Assembly (NCBI GenBank): GCA_016297895.1
Contig: JAEDFS010000084.1
Location: 1-5,932 of the forward strand
Source: Marvinbryantia sp.
Lineage (GTDB): Bacteria > Bacillota > Clostridia > Lachnospirales > Lachnospiraceae
Length of the DNA: 5,932 nucleotides
Reading direction: 5' to 3'
Below are positions 1 through 4,845 of this stretch, piece after piece. Made by a program: the position numbers and the translations under genes. Positions within the stretch are counted from its first letter, which is position 1, and the number at the start of each line of letters is the position of its first letter. The notes under the pieces are model-generated. The model was not told where the DNA came from. It ran no database searches and saw only the letters and a list, made by a program, of their open reading frames with translations.

Positions 1-221
1 TCCTCTCCTACCTGGACAGTGATGGAAGAGGAAAGCATCTCTGATACCTTCTGGTTCACCAGCGCCTGTGCCTCTTCCGCCGTCATACCGGACACATCCG
101 TATCGTTGATAAACACACCCTTGCTGATCACTTCTTCCGCAGAAACTGTGATTCCCAGATTCAGGGCTGTTATGCACGCCGCCGCTGCCATCAGCCTGAT
201 TACACTTTTCCTTATTGTCAT
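1..221 (-). CDS. Exported VanW/PG_binding_4-type protein, N-terminal part only
   Basis: The first 73 codons of a gene whose 3' part lies beyond the left edge. The ATG at 221 is preceded by GGGAGGG with 4-5 nt spacing, which supports this start. The N-terminus is a typical signal peptide: basic MTIRK, a hydrophobic alanine-rich core (about residues 7-26) and a plausible cleavage site after VSA (residue 28). The mature part begins with a segment GVFINDTDVSGMTAEEAQ (35-52), followed by a helix and SSSITVQVGE. That pattern, a G-V-x-I-x-x-x-D-V-S-G-M-T-x-E-E-A stretch, opens the putative peptidoglycan-binding domain (PG_binding_4) in many clostridial VanW-family proteins. The likely site of action is therefore the cell wall. 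The C-terminal domain that would decide between VanW, L,D-transpeptidase or another fusion is not in the window. The gene lies 30 nt downstream of the small membrane protein gene and is probably the distal gene of the same operon. Confidence 0.75.
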   Translation of the reverse strand, partial: MTIRKSVIRLMAAAACITALNLGITVSAEEVISKGVFINDTDVSGMTAEEAQALVNQKVSEMLSSSITVQVGE

Positions 222-251
222 ATTACCCTCCCGCAATGTGCTTTCCTTCTT

Positions 252-359
252 TTAGAAGAATGCACCAATAATCATCGTTACTACCATAGCCAGTACGATC
301 AGAATCGCAATGACAGATGCGATGATTCGTTTTGTCTTTGTATTTCTCATATCTAACAT
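252..359 (-). CDS. Small single-pass membrane protein (35 aa), function unknown
   Basis: A 35-codon ORF ending in TAA. It starts MLDMRNTKTKR, a basic cytoplasmic-type head. This is followed by an uninterrupted hydrophobic segment from about residue 12 to 35 (IIASVIAILIVLAMVVTMII, then GAFF), enough for one membrane span. By the positive-inside rule the N-terminus should face the cytoplasm, with almost no tail outside. The start at 359 is preferred over Met4 because AGAGGTGAG lies 5 nt upstream. That ribosome binding site is formed by the last codons of the exonuclease gene, whose stop codon is only 4 nt away, so translation is probably coupled. I do not recognise a named family with certainty. 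The strong ribosome binding site, tight operon position and clean transmembrane segment make it a real gene, not chance. It could help anchor or assemble the exported protein encoded next. Confidence 0.72.
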   Translation of the reverse strand: MLDMRNTKTKRIIASVIAILIVLAMVVTMIIGAFF

Positions 360-363
360 CTTC

Positions 364-1113
364 TCACCTCTTTATCCTTCCATAAGAAAACAATATCCTG
401 TCGATCATCCTGGACGCCTCACTTTTTGTCAGGCTGTCGATGGACACATCCAGGGTTATTCTATGATATTTTACCAGATCTATCAAGTACGCTTTTTGCA
501 TTTTTGTGGCCGGAACCTGCTTTTTCACAGTACACACAAGCCTTGCCGGCAAAAAGATCCCGTTTTTTCCGGCCCGTTCTGCCTCTTCCGTTTCAAACGT
601 CTCCGCCAGATGTCCATAGAGGCTTGCCGCAGCCATCGCATCCTCTACCGCACGATGATGGGCTCCGACGTCGATCTGAAAGTATGTACACAAGGCTTCC
701 AGGCTTCTGCTGGGCAGATCACTTAAAAAGACCTTTGCGATCTTCAGGGTATCGATGCCCTCTTTTTCGAATTCCAGCCCGCAGTTCCATGCATTCTGTT
801 TTACAAAGCTGTAATCGAACATAATATTATGGCCCAGAAGGGGAAGATCACCGCAGAACTTCAGGAGCTCTGCTACCGCTTCGGACACATCCGGTGCCTG
901 CCCCTGCGCTTTTGCTTCTTCCAGCAACTCGTTGGTGATTCCCGTCAGTTCTGTAATGCGCTCCGGAATGAGCATCCTGCAGTCCACCAGTGTGGAATAC
1001 CGATCTTCGATCTCTCCGTTTTTCACCCGGATCGCTCCAATTTCAAGAATCCGATCTCTCACCGGGTGCAGGCCGGTGGTCTCCAGGTCCAGTGCTACAT
1101 AATCCTGTATCAT
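364..1113 (-). CDS. DEDDh-type 3'-5' exonuclease (DnaQ/PolC epsilon-like), 249 aa
   Basis: A member of the DEDDh exonuclease superfamily, metal-dependent cytoplasmic 3'-5' nucleases that act on DNA or RNA ends. All catalytic motifs are visible: ExoI D9-L-E11-T-T-G, ExoII H95-N-x-x-F-D100, and ExoIII H153-R-A-V-E-D158. The HRAxxD arrangement marks the DEDDh, not the DEDDy, branch. The domain spans about residues 4-172, and no polymerase or helicase domain is attached. A separate C-terminal tail (about 202-241) reads ATKMQKAYLIDL, then SLTKSEASRMIDRIL. This resembles the short 'Q-x-x-Y-L ... L-T-K-x-E-A-S-x-x-I' element seen in DUF3072-like tails. The start codon overlaps the stop of the upstream radical SAM gene by 4 nt (ATGA), with GGAAGG about 9 nt upstream. 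The substrate cannot be told from sequence; repair or RNA processing are both possible. It is probably not the replicative proofreading subunit, because clostridial PolC carries its own exonuclease. Confidence 0.9.
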   Translation of the reverse strand: MIQDYVALDLETTGLHPVRDRILEIGAIRVKNGEIEDRYSTLVDCRMLIPERITELTGITNELLEEAKAQGQAPDVSEAVAELLKFCGDLPLLGHNIMFDYSFVKQNAWNCGLEFEKEGIDTLKIAKVFLSDLPSRSLEALCTYFQIDVGAHHRAVEDAMAAASLYGHLAETFETEEAERAGKNGIFLPARLVCTVKKQVPATKMQKAYLIDLVKYHRITLDVSIDSLTKSEASRMIDRILFSYGRIKR

Positions 1114-2867
1114 GATATCGTACCTTCCATTTCCTCTGTCACATCCAGGATCATTGCTTCCTGATTCAGCGGATTTCTTCTCCTGTAATCAAAGAGCAGC
1201 CATCGCCTGCCCTCTTTTCCTTCCCCAAGGGCATCTTCTTCAAACCGCTCCAGATGAGTCATATGCATCATCTGCTTTGCACTGTAGGCTTCATATCCCG
1301 GGAGGAATCTTCTCTCTTCCTCTTCCTTTTTGTAAAAGTCCAGCATCCTTCCCTTTTCCCCGGAAAGGTCCGCTGCCCACCCGGGGCGGCTCTTGCTGTT
1401 CTCCCGCAGATAGACATCCAGGGTCAGCAGTTCTTCATAGACCGGATCTGCGGTCACCTGTCCGATAAAGTCCTTCAAAATCAGAAATCTTCCCATTCTG
1501 GAAAACTTCTGTCCCATCAGGCCCTCTTTCTCATAATATGCGCCCAGCTGCTCATACATTTCAAATCCGCAGGAGAATTCCGTTTCCAGACGGCGGATGG
1601 TTCTGGCAAACTGCCCGCTGTTGTAATACACTTCCACCATCTCTTCCACAGATTTTAATCTAAGAATATCATCATAGGTAAGCCAATTTGTTCCAAGCAC
1701 CTCATAAACCGGTTCCATGTGGTAAAAAATTCCATACTCTTTCGCTTTCCGATGCATCTTTGATCCCTTCAGCACTTTTAAGAATCCCAGCTGGAACTGA
1801 TCCGGCTTCAGGGCATACACATCGTTGAAGGACTGAATGAAGCTTTCCATATCTTCATAAGGCAGTCCTGCGATCAGATCCAGATGCTGATGAATGTTGT
1901 TTCCTGCCCGGATCTTTTTTACGATACGGCACACATGATCGAAATCCATGATCCGGTCGATCTCTTTGATTGTTTTTTTATTGGTGGACTGTACGCCGAT
2001 CTCCAGCTGGACCAGACCGGGCCGCATGGCAGATAAAATGGACAGCTCTTCTTCATTCAACAGATCCGCCGCAATCTCAAAATGAAAATTGGTCACTCCG
2101 TTGTCATGCTCCCGGATATAATTCCAGATCGCCTGTGCATGACTGTGCCGACAGTTAAAGGTCCGGTCCACAAACTTCACCTGGGGGACTCTGTGGTCCA
2201 GGAAAAACTGAAGCTCTCTCTTTACCTTTTCCAGGCTGCGGAAGCGCACGCTCTTATCTATGGAGGAGAGACAGTAGCTGCAGGAAAAGGGACATCCTCT
2301 GCTGCTTTCATAATAAATGATCCGGTTTTCAAACTCCTCCAGCTGCTCATAGACAAAGGGAATCCGATCCAGATCCATCAGTGCTCTCGATCCGTTCTCC
2401 CGGATCTCTCCGTTCTCACTGCGCCAGAAAATCCCCGGGATCTCTCCCAGGGTCTCTTCTTTTTTCTCTCCTTTTTCCCGTTTCCTGTACCAGTCTGCCA
2501 GTTCCCGGAAGGTATCTTCTCCCTCCCCCGCCATCACACCGGTGACCTGGGGGTGAGTCTCAAGAAAAACTTTCCCGTCATAGGAGACCTCCGGTCCGCC
2601 CACCCAGATCTTCGCCTCCGGTAAGATCTGGGGCAGATCCTGAAGAAGACGCTCCACGACCTGCAGGTTCCAGATATAACAGGAAAATGCGATCACATCC
2701 GGCTTTCTCCGGTAAATCTCCTGCAAAATGGAATCCGGCTCATGGTTAATGGTAAATTCTCCGATCTCCACACAGTCTGCTGCTTCCCCGGTGCAGGCCT
2801 TCAGACTGTACACCGCCAGGTTGGAATGAATATATTTTGCATTTATCGCTGCCAGTAAAATCTTCAT
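1110..2867 (-). CDS. B12-binding domain radical SAM protein with C-terminal DUF4080, 585 aa
   Basis: A large radical SAM enzyme of unknown substrate. The N-terminal region (1-130) has the Rossmann-like layout of cobalamin-binding domains: MKILLAAINAKYIHSNLAVYS, then PDVIAFSCYIWN (56-67), VGGPEVSYD (89-97) and GEGE (114-117). The classical DxHxxG histidine ligand is absent. The core (about 182-390) carries the radical SAM cluster motif C192-x3-C196-x2-C199 inside SSRGCPFSCSYC, then FVDRTFNCR (232-240), QLEIGVQSTN (287-296) and DLIAGLPYED (330-339). The remainder (about 390-572) matches the DUF4080 type, ending LLFDYRRRNPLNQEA. A charged linker (128-141) separates the first two domains. Length and domain order fit the family. 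It begins 1 nt after the DUF4364 stop and overlaps the exonuclease start by 4 nt, so it is the middle of a tight operon. B12-dependent radical SAM enzymes often methylate or rearrange unactivated carbons, but assigning that here would be inference. Confidence 0.92.
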   Translation of the reverse strand: MKILLAAINAKYIHSNLAVYSLKACTGEAADCVEIGEFTINHEPDSILQEIYRRKPDVIAFSCYIWNLQVVERLLQDLPQILPEAKIWVGGPEVSYDGKVFLETHPQVTGVMAGEGEDTFRELADWYRKREKGEKKEETLGEIPGIFWRSENGEIRENGSRALMDLDRIPFVYEQLEEFENRIIYYESSRGCPFSCSYCLSSIDKSVRFRSLEKVKRELQFFLDHRVPQVKFVDRTFNCRHSHAQAIWNYIREHDNGVTNFHFEIAADLLNEEELSILSAMRPGLVQLEIGVQSTNKKTIKEIDRIMDFDHVCRIVKKIRAGNNIHQHLDLIAGLPYEDMESFIQSFNDVYALKPDQFQLGFLKVLKGSKMHRKAKEYGIFYHMEPVYEVLGTNWLTYDDILRLKSVEEMVEVYYNSGQFARTIRRLETEFSCGFEMYEQLGAYYEKEGLMGQKFSRMGRFLILKDFIGQVTADPVYEELLTLDVYLRENSKSRPGWAADLSGEKGRMLDFYKKEEEERRFLPGYEAYSAKQMMHMTHLERFEEDALGEGKEGRRWLLFDYRRRNPLNQEAMILDVTEEMEGTIS

Positions 2868-2868
2868 C

Positions 2869-3381
2869 TTACATCAGTTCCTTCATCAGGTACTTATAGA
2901 TCTCCACGTTTTTCTTTCTCCAGTTATCGCACAAAATGATGGCCTGCTGCTCCATGGGAACCGTCAGAGCCAGGTCGATCACAAACTGTTCCTTCTCCTT
3001 CACCTGAAGGCGGGCTGTGAACTCTCCGGCTTCATTTTTCTGATAATCTGCGATCACCGCATTTTCGTTTCTCATCTGTATCTTGTGTTTTTTCAGATAC
3101 TTCTTTACATCCTCCCGGATCCCATTGGAGATCTCATGTCCAAAGTATTCCAGAGTCTCTTTTCCAAGATCGGTCAGAGAATAATGGGTGCTGTTTCGAA
3201 TGGTCTGTGTCTCCAGGAGATGGGATTCCACCATATCAGACAGCGTCTCCTGAAGGGTAAAATAGTCCGTGTATTGTTCTTCCAGAATAAAAGCGGAGAT
3301 CTGACTGTTGGTCAGCGGAAATTCCACTTTTTTCAGCATATACAGAATAATCAGTTTATAGATGGTATGAACTTCTTTCAT
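2869..3381 (-). CDS. DUF4364 family protein, probable winged-helix regulator, 170 aa
   Basis: A small cytoplasmic protein matching the DUF4364 family of Clostridia. The N-terminal half (about 5-82) looks like a winged helix: helix TIYKLIILYML, a LTNSQISAFILEE helix pair, a recognition-like helix FTLQETLSDMVES, and a wing HYSLTDLGKETLEYF. This resembles PadR/MarR-type folds. The C-terminal part (about 85-170) includes IREDVKKYLKKHK, a predicted beta segment and the ending NWRKKNVEIYKYLMKEL. The start at 3381 is supported by AGGAAAGGAAGG 5 nt upstream and by a promoter just before it. It is the first gene of the operon and is separated from the radical SAM gene by one base (TAA-G-ATG). The role as a DNA-binding regulator is inferred from the fold-like pattern; family members have no established target that I know of. 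Confidence 0.88.
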   Translation of the reverse strand: MKEVHTIYKLIILYMLKKVEFPLTNSQISAFILEEQYTDYFTLQETLSDMVESHLLETQTIRNSTHYSLTDLGKETLEYFGHEISNGIREDVKKYLKKHKIQMRNENAVIADYQKNEAGEFTARLQVKEKEQFVIDLALTVPMEQQAIILCDNWRKKNVEIYKYLMKELM

Positions 3382-3386
3382 GGTAA

Positions 3387-3436
3387 CCTTCCTTTCCTGT
3401 TCCGTCTATTGTACCGTATCTCATCTGAAAAAACAA
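3387..3436 (-). promoter_or_regulatory. Sigma-A-like promoter and RBS for the DUF4364 operon
   Basis: On the minus strand, TTGTTT (plus coordinates 3431-3436) is followed after exactly 17 nt by TACAAT (3408-3413). Transcription would start near 3401, giving a leader of about 20 nt. The ribosome binding site GGAAGG (3387-3392) sits 5 nt from the ATG at 3381. The promoter lies entirely in the 58-nt gap after the TIGR01212 gene, so the five-gene operon can be expressed on its own. No intrinsic terminator is seen in this gap. Confidence 0.65.
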
Positions 3437-3439
3437 TCA

Positions 3440-4408
3440 TCATCCCTCTCTGTCCTCTGCAAATTTTTCCAGACTTTTCCCCTGCCAGGATCTGCGTTCC
3501 TTCATCTGCCTGTGGATCTCATTTAATACGGTGCGTTTTCCCGAGCTCCACAGCGGTGCGATCAGCAGTTCTTTCGGACCGTCTCCGGTAAGGCGATGCA
3601 CTGTGATTTCCGGAGAAAGATGCTCCAGGCAGTCGATTACGGTATCGATATATTCCTCCATAGTCATGGCTGACAGGCCTCCCTCTTCGTACATCCGCCC
3701 CAGATCCGTCCCCTTAAGATAGTGAAGCAGCTGCAGCTTGATTCCCTGGATCCCGCAGCCGTTCAGGTACTCCACGGTCTCCAGCATTTCCTTTCTGCCT
3801 TCTCCCGGCAGCCCCAGAATCGTATGCACGATCACGTCTATCCTCCGGCTTCTCAGTTCACTCACAGCCCGTTCAAAACAAGGAAGGGGATATCCCCTTC
3901 TGATAAATTCTGCCGTCCTTTCATGAATGGTCTGAAGCCCCAGTTCGATCCATACCGGCTTTGTTTCATTGAGTCTCCCCAGAAGCTCCAGCACGTCCTC
4001 CGGCAGACAGTCCGGCCGGGTTCCCACAGACAGTGCCACAACCTCTTCATCCGCCATGGCCTCTGTGAAGATCTTCTCCAGATACTCTGCCGGCGCATAG
4101 GTATTGGTATACGCCTGAAAATAGGCAATGTATTTCCTGGCAGGCTTCTTTTCCCGCAGAGCCTCCTTCTGATACCGGATCTGCTCCGAAACAGACAGCT
4201 TCCGATCTGCCGCAAAGTCTCCGCTTCCTCCGGCACTGCAGAAAATGCATCCTCCCCTGCTGATTTTTCCATCCCTGTTGGGACAGGTCATCCCACCATT
4301 CAAAGAAAGCTTATACACCTTTTCTCCAAAGGTCTGCTTAAGCTGAAAATCCAGAGCGCGATACGGTTTCTCTCCCCACATCGGAATCTTTTCCATAGTT
4401 TCTTTCAT
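3440..4408 (-). CDS. TIGR01212/YhcC family radical SAM protein (YtqA/MnmL-like), 322 aa
   Basis: A radical SAM protein of the TIGR01212 family (E. coli YhcC, B. subtilis YtqA), related to the Elp3 group. The iron-sulfur cysteines have the family's wide spacing: C42-x11-C54-x2-C57 in TCPNRD, then RGGCIFCSAGG. Other family signatures are YFQAYTNTYAP (96-106), SVGTRPDCL (127-135), WIELGLQT (153-160), HTILGLPGE (195-203), HRLTGDGP (271-278) and LIAPLWSSGKRTVLNEI (282-298). Length is normal and the gene is intact. In Bacillus the relative YtqA, renamed MnmL, works on the 5-position side chain of wobble uridine 34 in tRNA, usually beside the methylase YtqB/MnmM. No methylase gene is adjacent here, so the same reaction is likely but not proven. 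The ATG at 4408 has GGGGGA 5 nt upstream. The gene is divergent from the hydrogenase maturation genes and 58 nt upstream of the DUF4364 gene. Confidence 0.92.
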   Translation of the reverse strand: MKETMEKIPMWGEKPYRALDFQLKQTFGEKVYKLSLNGGMTCPNRDGKISRGGCIFCSAGGSGDFAADRKLSVSEQIRYQKEALREKKPARKYIAYFQAYTNTYAPAEYLEKIFTEAMADEEVVALSVGTRPDCLPEDVLELLGRLNETKPVWIELGLQTIHERTAEFIRRGYPLPCFERAVSELRSRRIDVIVHTILGLPGEGRKEMLETVEYLNGCGIQGIKLQLLHYLKGTDLGRMYEEGGLSAMTMEEYIDTVIDCLEHLSPEITVHRLTGDGPKELLIAPLWSSGKRTVLNEIHRQMKERRSWQGKSLEKFAEDREG

Positions 4409-4443
4409 ATGTTCCCCCAGTCCGTCTCTTTTTCACTATTCCT

Positions 4444-4469
4444 ATCATATCATACAGAACTCCTGTCAA
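4444..4469 (-). promoter_or_regulatory. Candidate promoter for the TIGR01212 gene
   Basis: On the minus strand a perfect -35 hexamer TTGACA (plus coordinates 4464-4469) is followed by two overlapping TATGAT hexamers (4449-4454 and 4444-4449). The spacing to these is 9 and 14 nt, both shorter than the usual 17, while the 17-nt position holds only a weak GATAGG match. The region is therefore a plausible promoter with an uncertain -10. The leader to the ATG at 4408 would be about 30 nt. Confidence 0.4.
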
Positions 4470-4474
4470 TTTGC

Positions 4475-4488
4475 ATGAAAACTTTCAT
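4475..4488. promoter_or_regulatory. Perfect palindrome ATGAAA-AC-TTTCAT upstream of the hydrogenase -35 box
   Basis: Six-base perfect inverted repeat around a 2-nt centre, ending 6 nt before the -35 box of the plus-strand promoter and 6 nt from the -35 box of the minus-strand one. The position between two divergent promoters is that of a regulator site. The sequence is AT-rich, so chance is possible. Confidence 0.35.
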
Positions 4489-4494
4489 TTTTTC

Positions 4495-4523
4495 TTGAAA
4501 AGTATGTATATTATGACTATAAT
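4495..4523 (+). promoter_or_regulatory. Strong sigma-A promoter of the TM1266-hydE operon
   Basis: TTGAAA (4495-4500), 17-nt spacer, then a perfect TATAAT (4518-4523). The predicted transcription start is near 4530, giving a leader of about 55 nt before the ATG at 4585. This is the best promoter in the window. No second promoter is seen before hydE, so both genes should share this transcript. Confidence 0.8.
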
Positions 4524-4535
4524 TAATTTACATAC
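4502..4535. promoter_or_regulatory. 12+12 inverted repeat over the -10 box, candidate operator
   Basis: Arms GTATGTATATTA (4502-4513) and TAATTTACATAC (4524-4535) pair at 11 of 12 positions around a 10-nt centre that contains the -10 hexamer. The whole element covers the spacer, the -10 and the expected start site. Most of it lies upstream of the start, so it would act as DNA, not as an RNA hairpin. This is a classic position for a repressor operator. It does not match the clostridial Rex consensus. Confidence 0.5.
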
Positions 4536-4546
4536 ACCTGACAGGA

Positions 4547-4564
4547 AGAAAAGGTACTTTTTCT
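4547..4564 (+). promoter_or_regulatory. Palindrome in the hydrogenase leader, flanked by an ACAGGAAG direct repeat
   Basis: AGAAAAGGTACTTTTTCT is self-complementary except for one G/T pair beside the GTAC centre. It lies within the transcribed leader, between two copies of ACAGGAAG (4541-4548 and 4567-4574). The second copy leads into the real ribosome binding site. A six-pair AU-rich stem is weak, so an RNA role is uncertain; it may be a second protein site. Confidence 0.3.
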
Positions 4565-4571
4565 GAACAGG

Positions 4572-4578
4572 AAGGAGG
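4572..4578 (+). promoter_or_regulatory. Ribosome binding site AAGGAGG for the TM1266-type gene
   Basis: A near-perfect AAGGAGG with 6 nt to the ATG at 4585, which fixes the start of the first gene. hydE has no comparable site and probably depends on translation started here. Confidence 0.8.
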
Positions 4579-4584
4579 AATCAT

Positions 4585-4845
4585 ATGGAAACACGCGTTG
4601 CCATCATGGGAATCATTGTGGAAAACACGGATTCGGTGATCAGGCTCAACACCCTTCTCCACGATTACGGGGATTCTATTATCGGCCGTATGGGAATTCC
4701 CTATCGGGAAAAGGGGATCCACATCGTCAGCATTGCGGTGGACGCACCGCAGGATCAGATCTCAGCGCTGTCCGGAAAGATCGGAAAACTGCCCGGAATC
4801 AGCGTCAAAACAGCCTATTCCAATGTCATTACCCATGAATCCTGA
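4585..4845 (+). CDS. TM1266-type iron-only hydrogenase system regulator, 86 aa
   Basis: A small protein of the TM1266 family (TIGR03959-type), found beside [FeFe]-hydrogenase maturation genes. The pattern is a single ACT/ferredoxin-like fold: beta strand TRVAIMGIIVE (3-13), helix SVIRLNTLLHDYG, the family hallmark IIGRMGIPY (32-40), strand IHIVSIAVDA (45-54), helix PQDQISALSGKIGKLP and a last strand ISVKTAYSNV. There is no helix-turn-helix, zinc site or cysteine, so the 'regulator' name rests on gene context and the ligand-binding look of the fold, not on a DNA-binding domain. It is first in the operon, with a strong promoter and ribosome binding site, and its last 11 nt overlap hydE in another frame. 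A role in sensing a metabolite, or assisting the maturases directly, would both fit. Confidence 0.9.
   Translation: METRVAIMGIIVENTDSVIRLNTLLHDYGDSIIGRMGIPYREKGIHIVSIAVDAPQDQISALSGKIGKLPGISVKTAYSNVITHES

Noticed and set aside
310..726. Open frame of 138 codons on the plus strand
   Set aside because: It runs antisense to the exonuclease and small membrane protein genes, has no ribosome binding site, and its product resembles no family.
2082..2624. Open frame of 180 codons on the plus strand
   Set aside because: Antisense to the well-supported B12/radical SAM gene; composition is that of a complementary-strand shadow.
3382..3439. Terminator between the TIGR01212 gene and the DUF4364 gene
   Set aside because: On the minus strand a T6 run is present, but it is part of the promoter region and no GC-rich stem precedes it.
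3722..4498. Open frame of 258 codons on the plus strand
   Set aside because: Antisense to the TIGR01212 gene, which has all its family motifs; the frame also runs through the divergent promoter region.
4502..4535. Rex (redox repressor) binding site at the hydrogenase promoter
   Set aside because: The inverted repeat has arms GTATGTA and TACATAC and lacks the TTGTTAA / TTAACAA half-sites expected of clostridial Rex.
4733..4834. Longer hydE reading from an upstream ATG
   Set aside because: The extra 34 residues are the out-of-frame reading of the TM1266-type gene and do not resemble HydE; 4835 gives the usual N-terminus.
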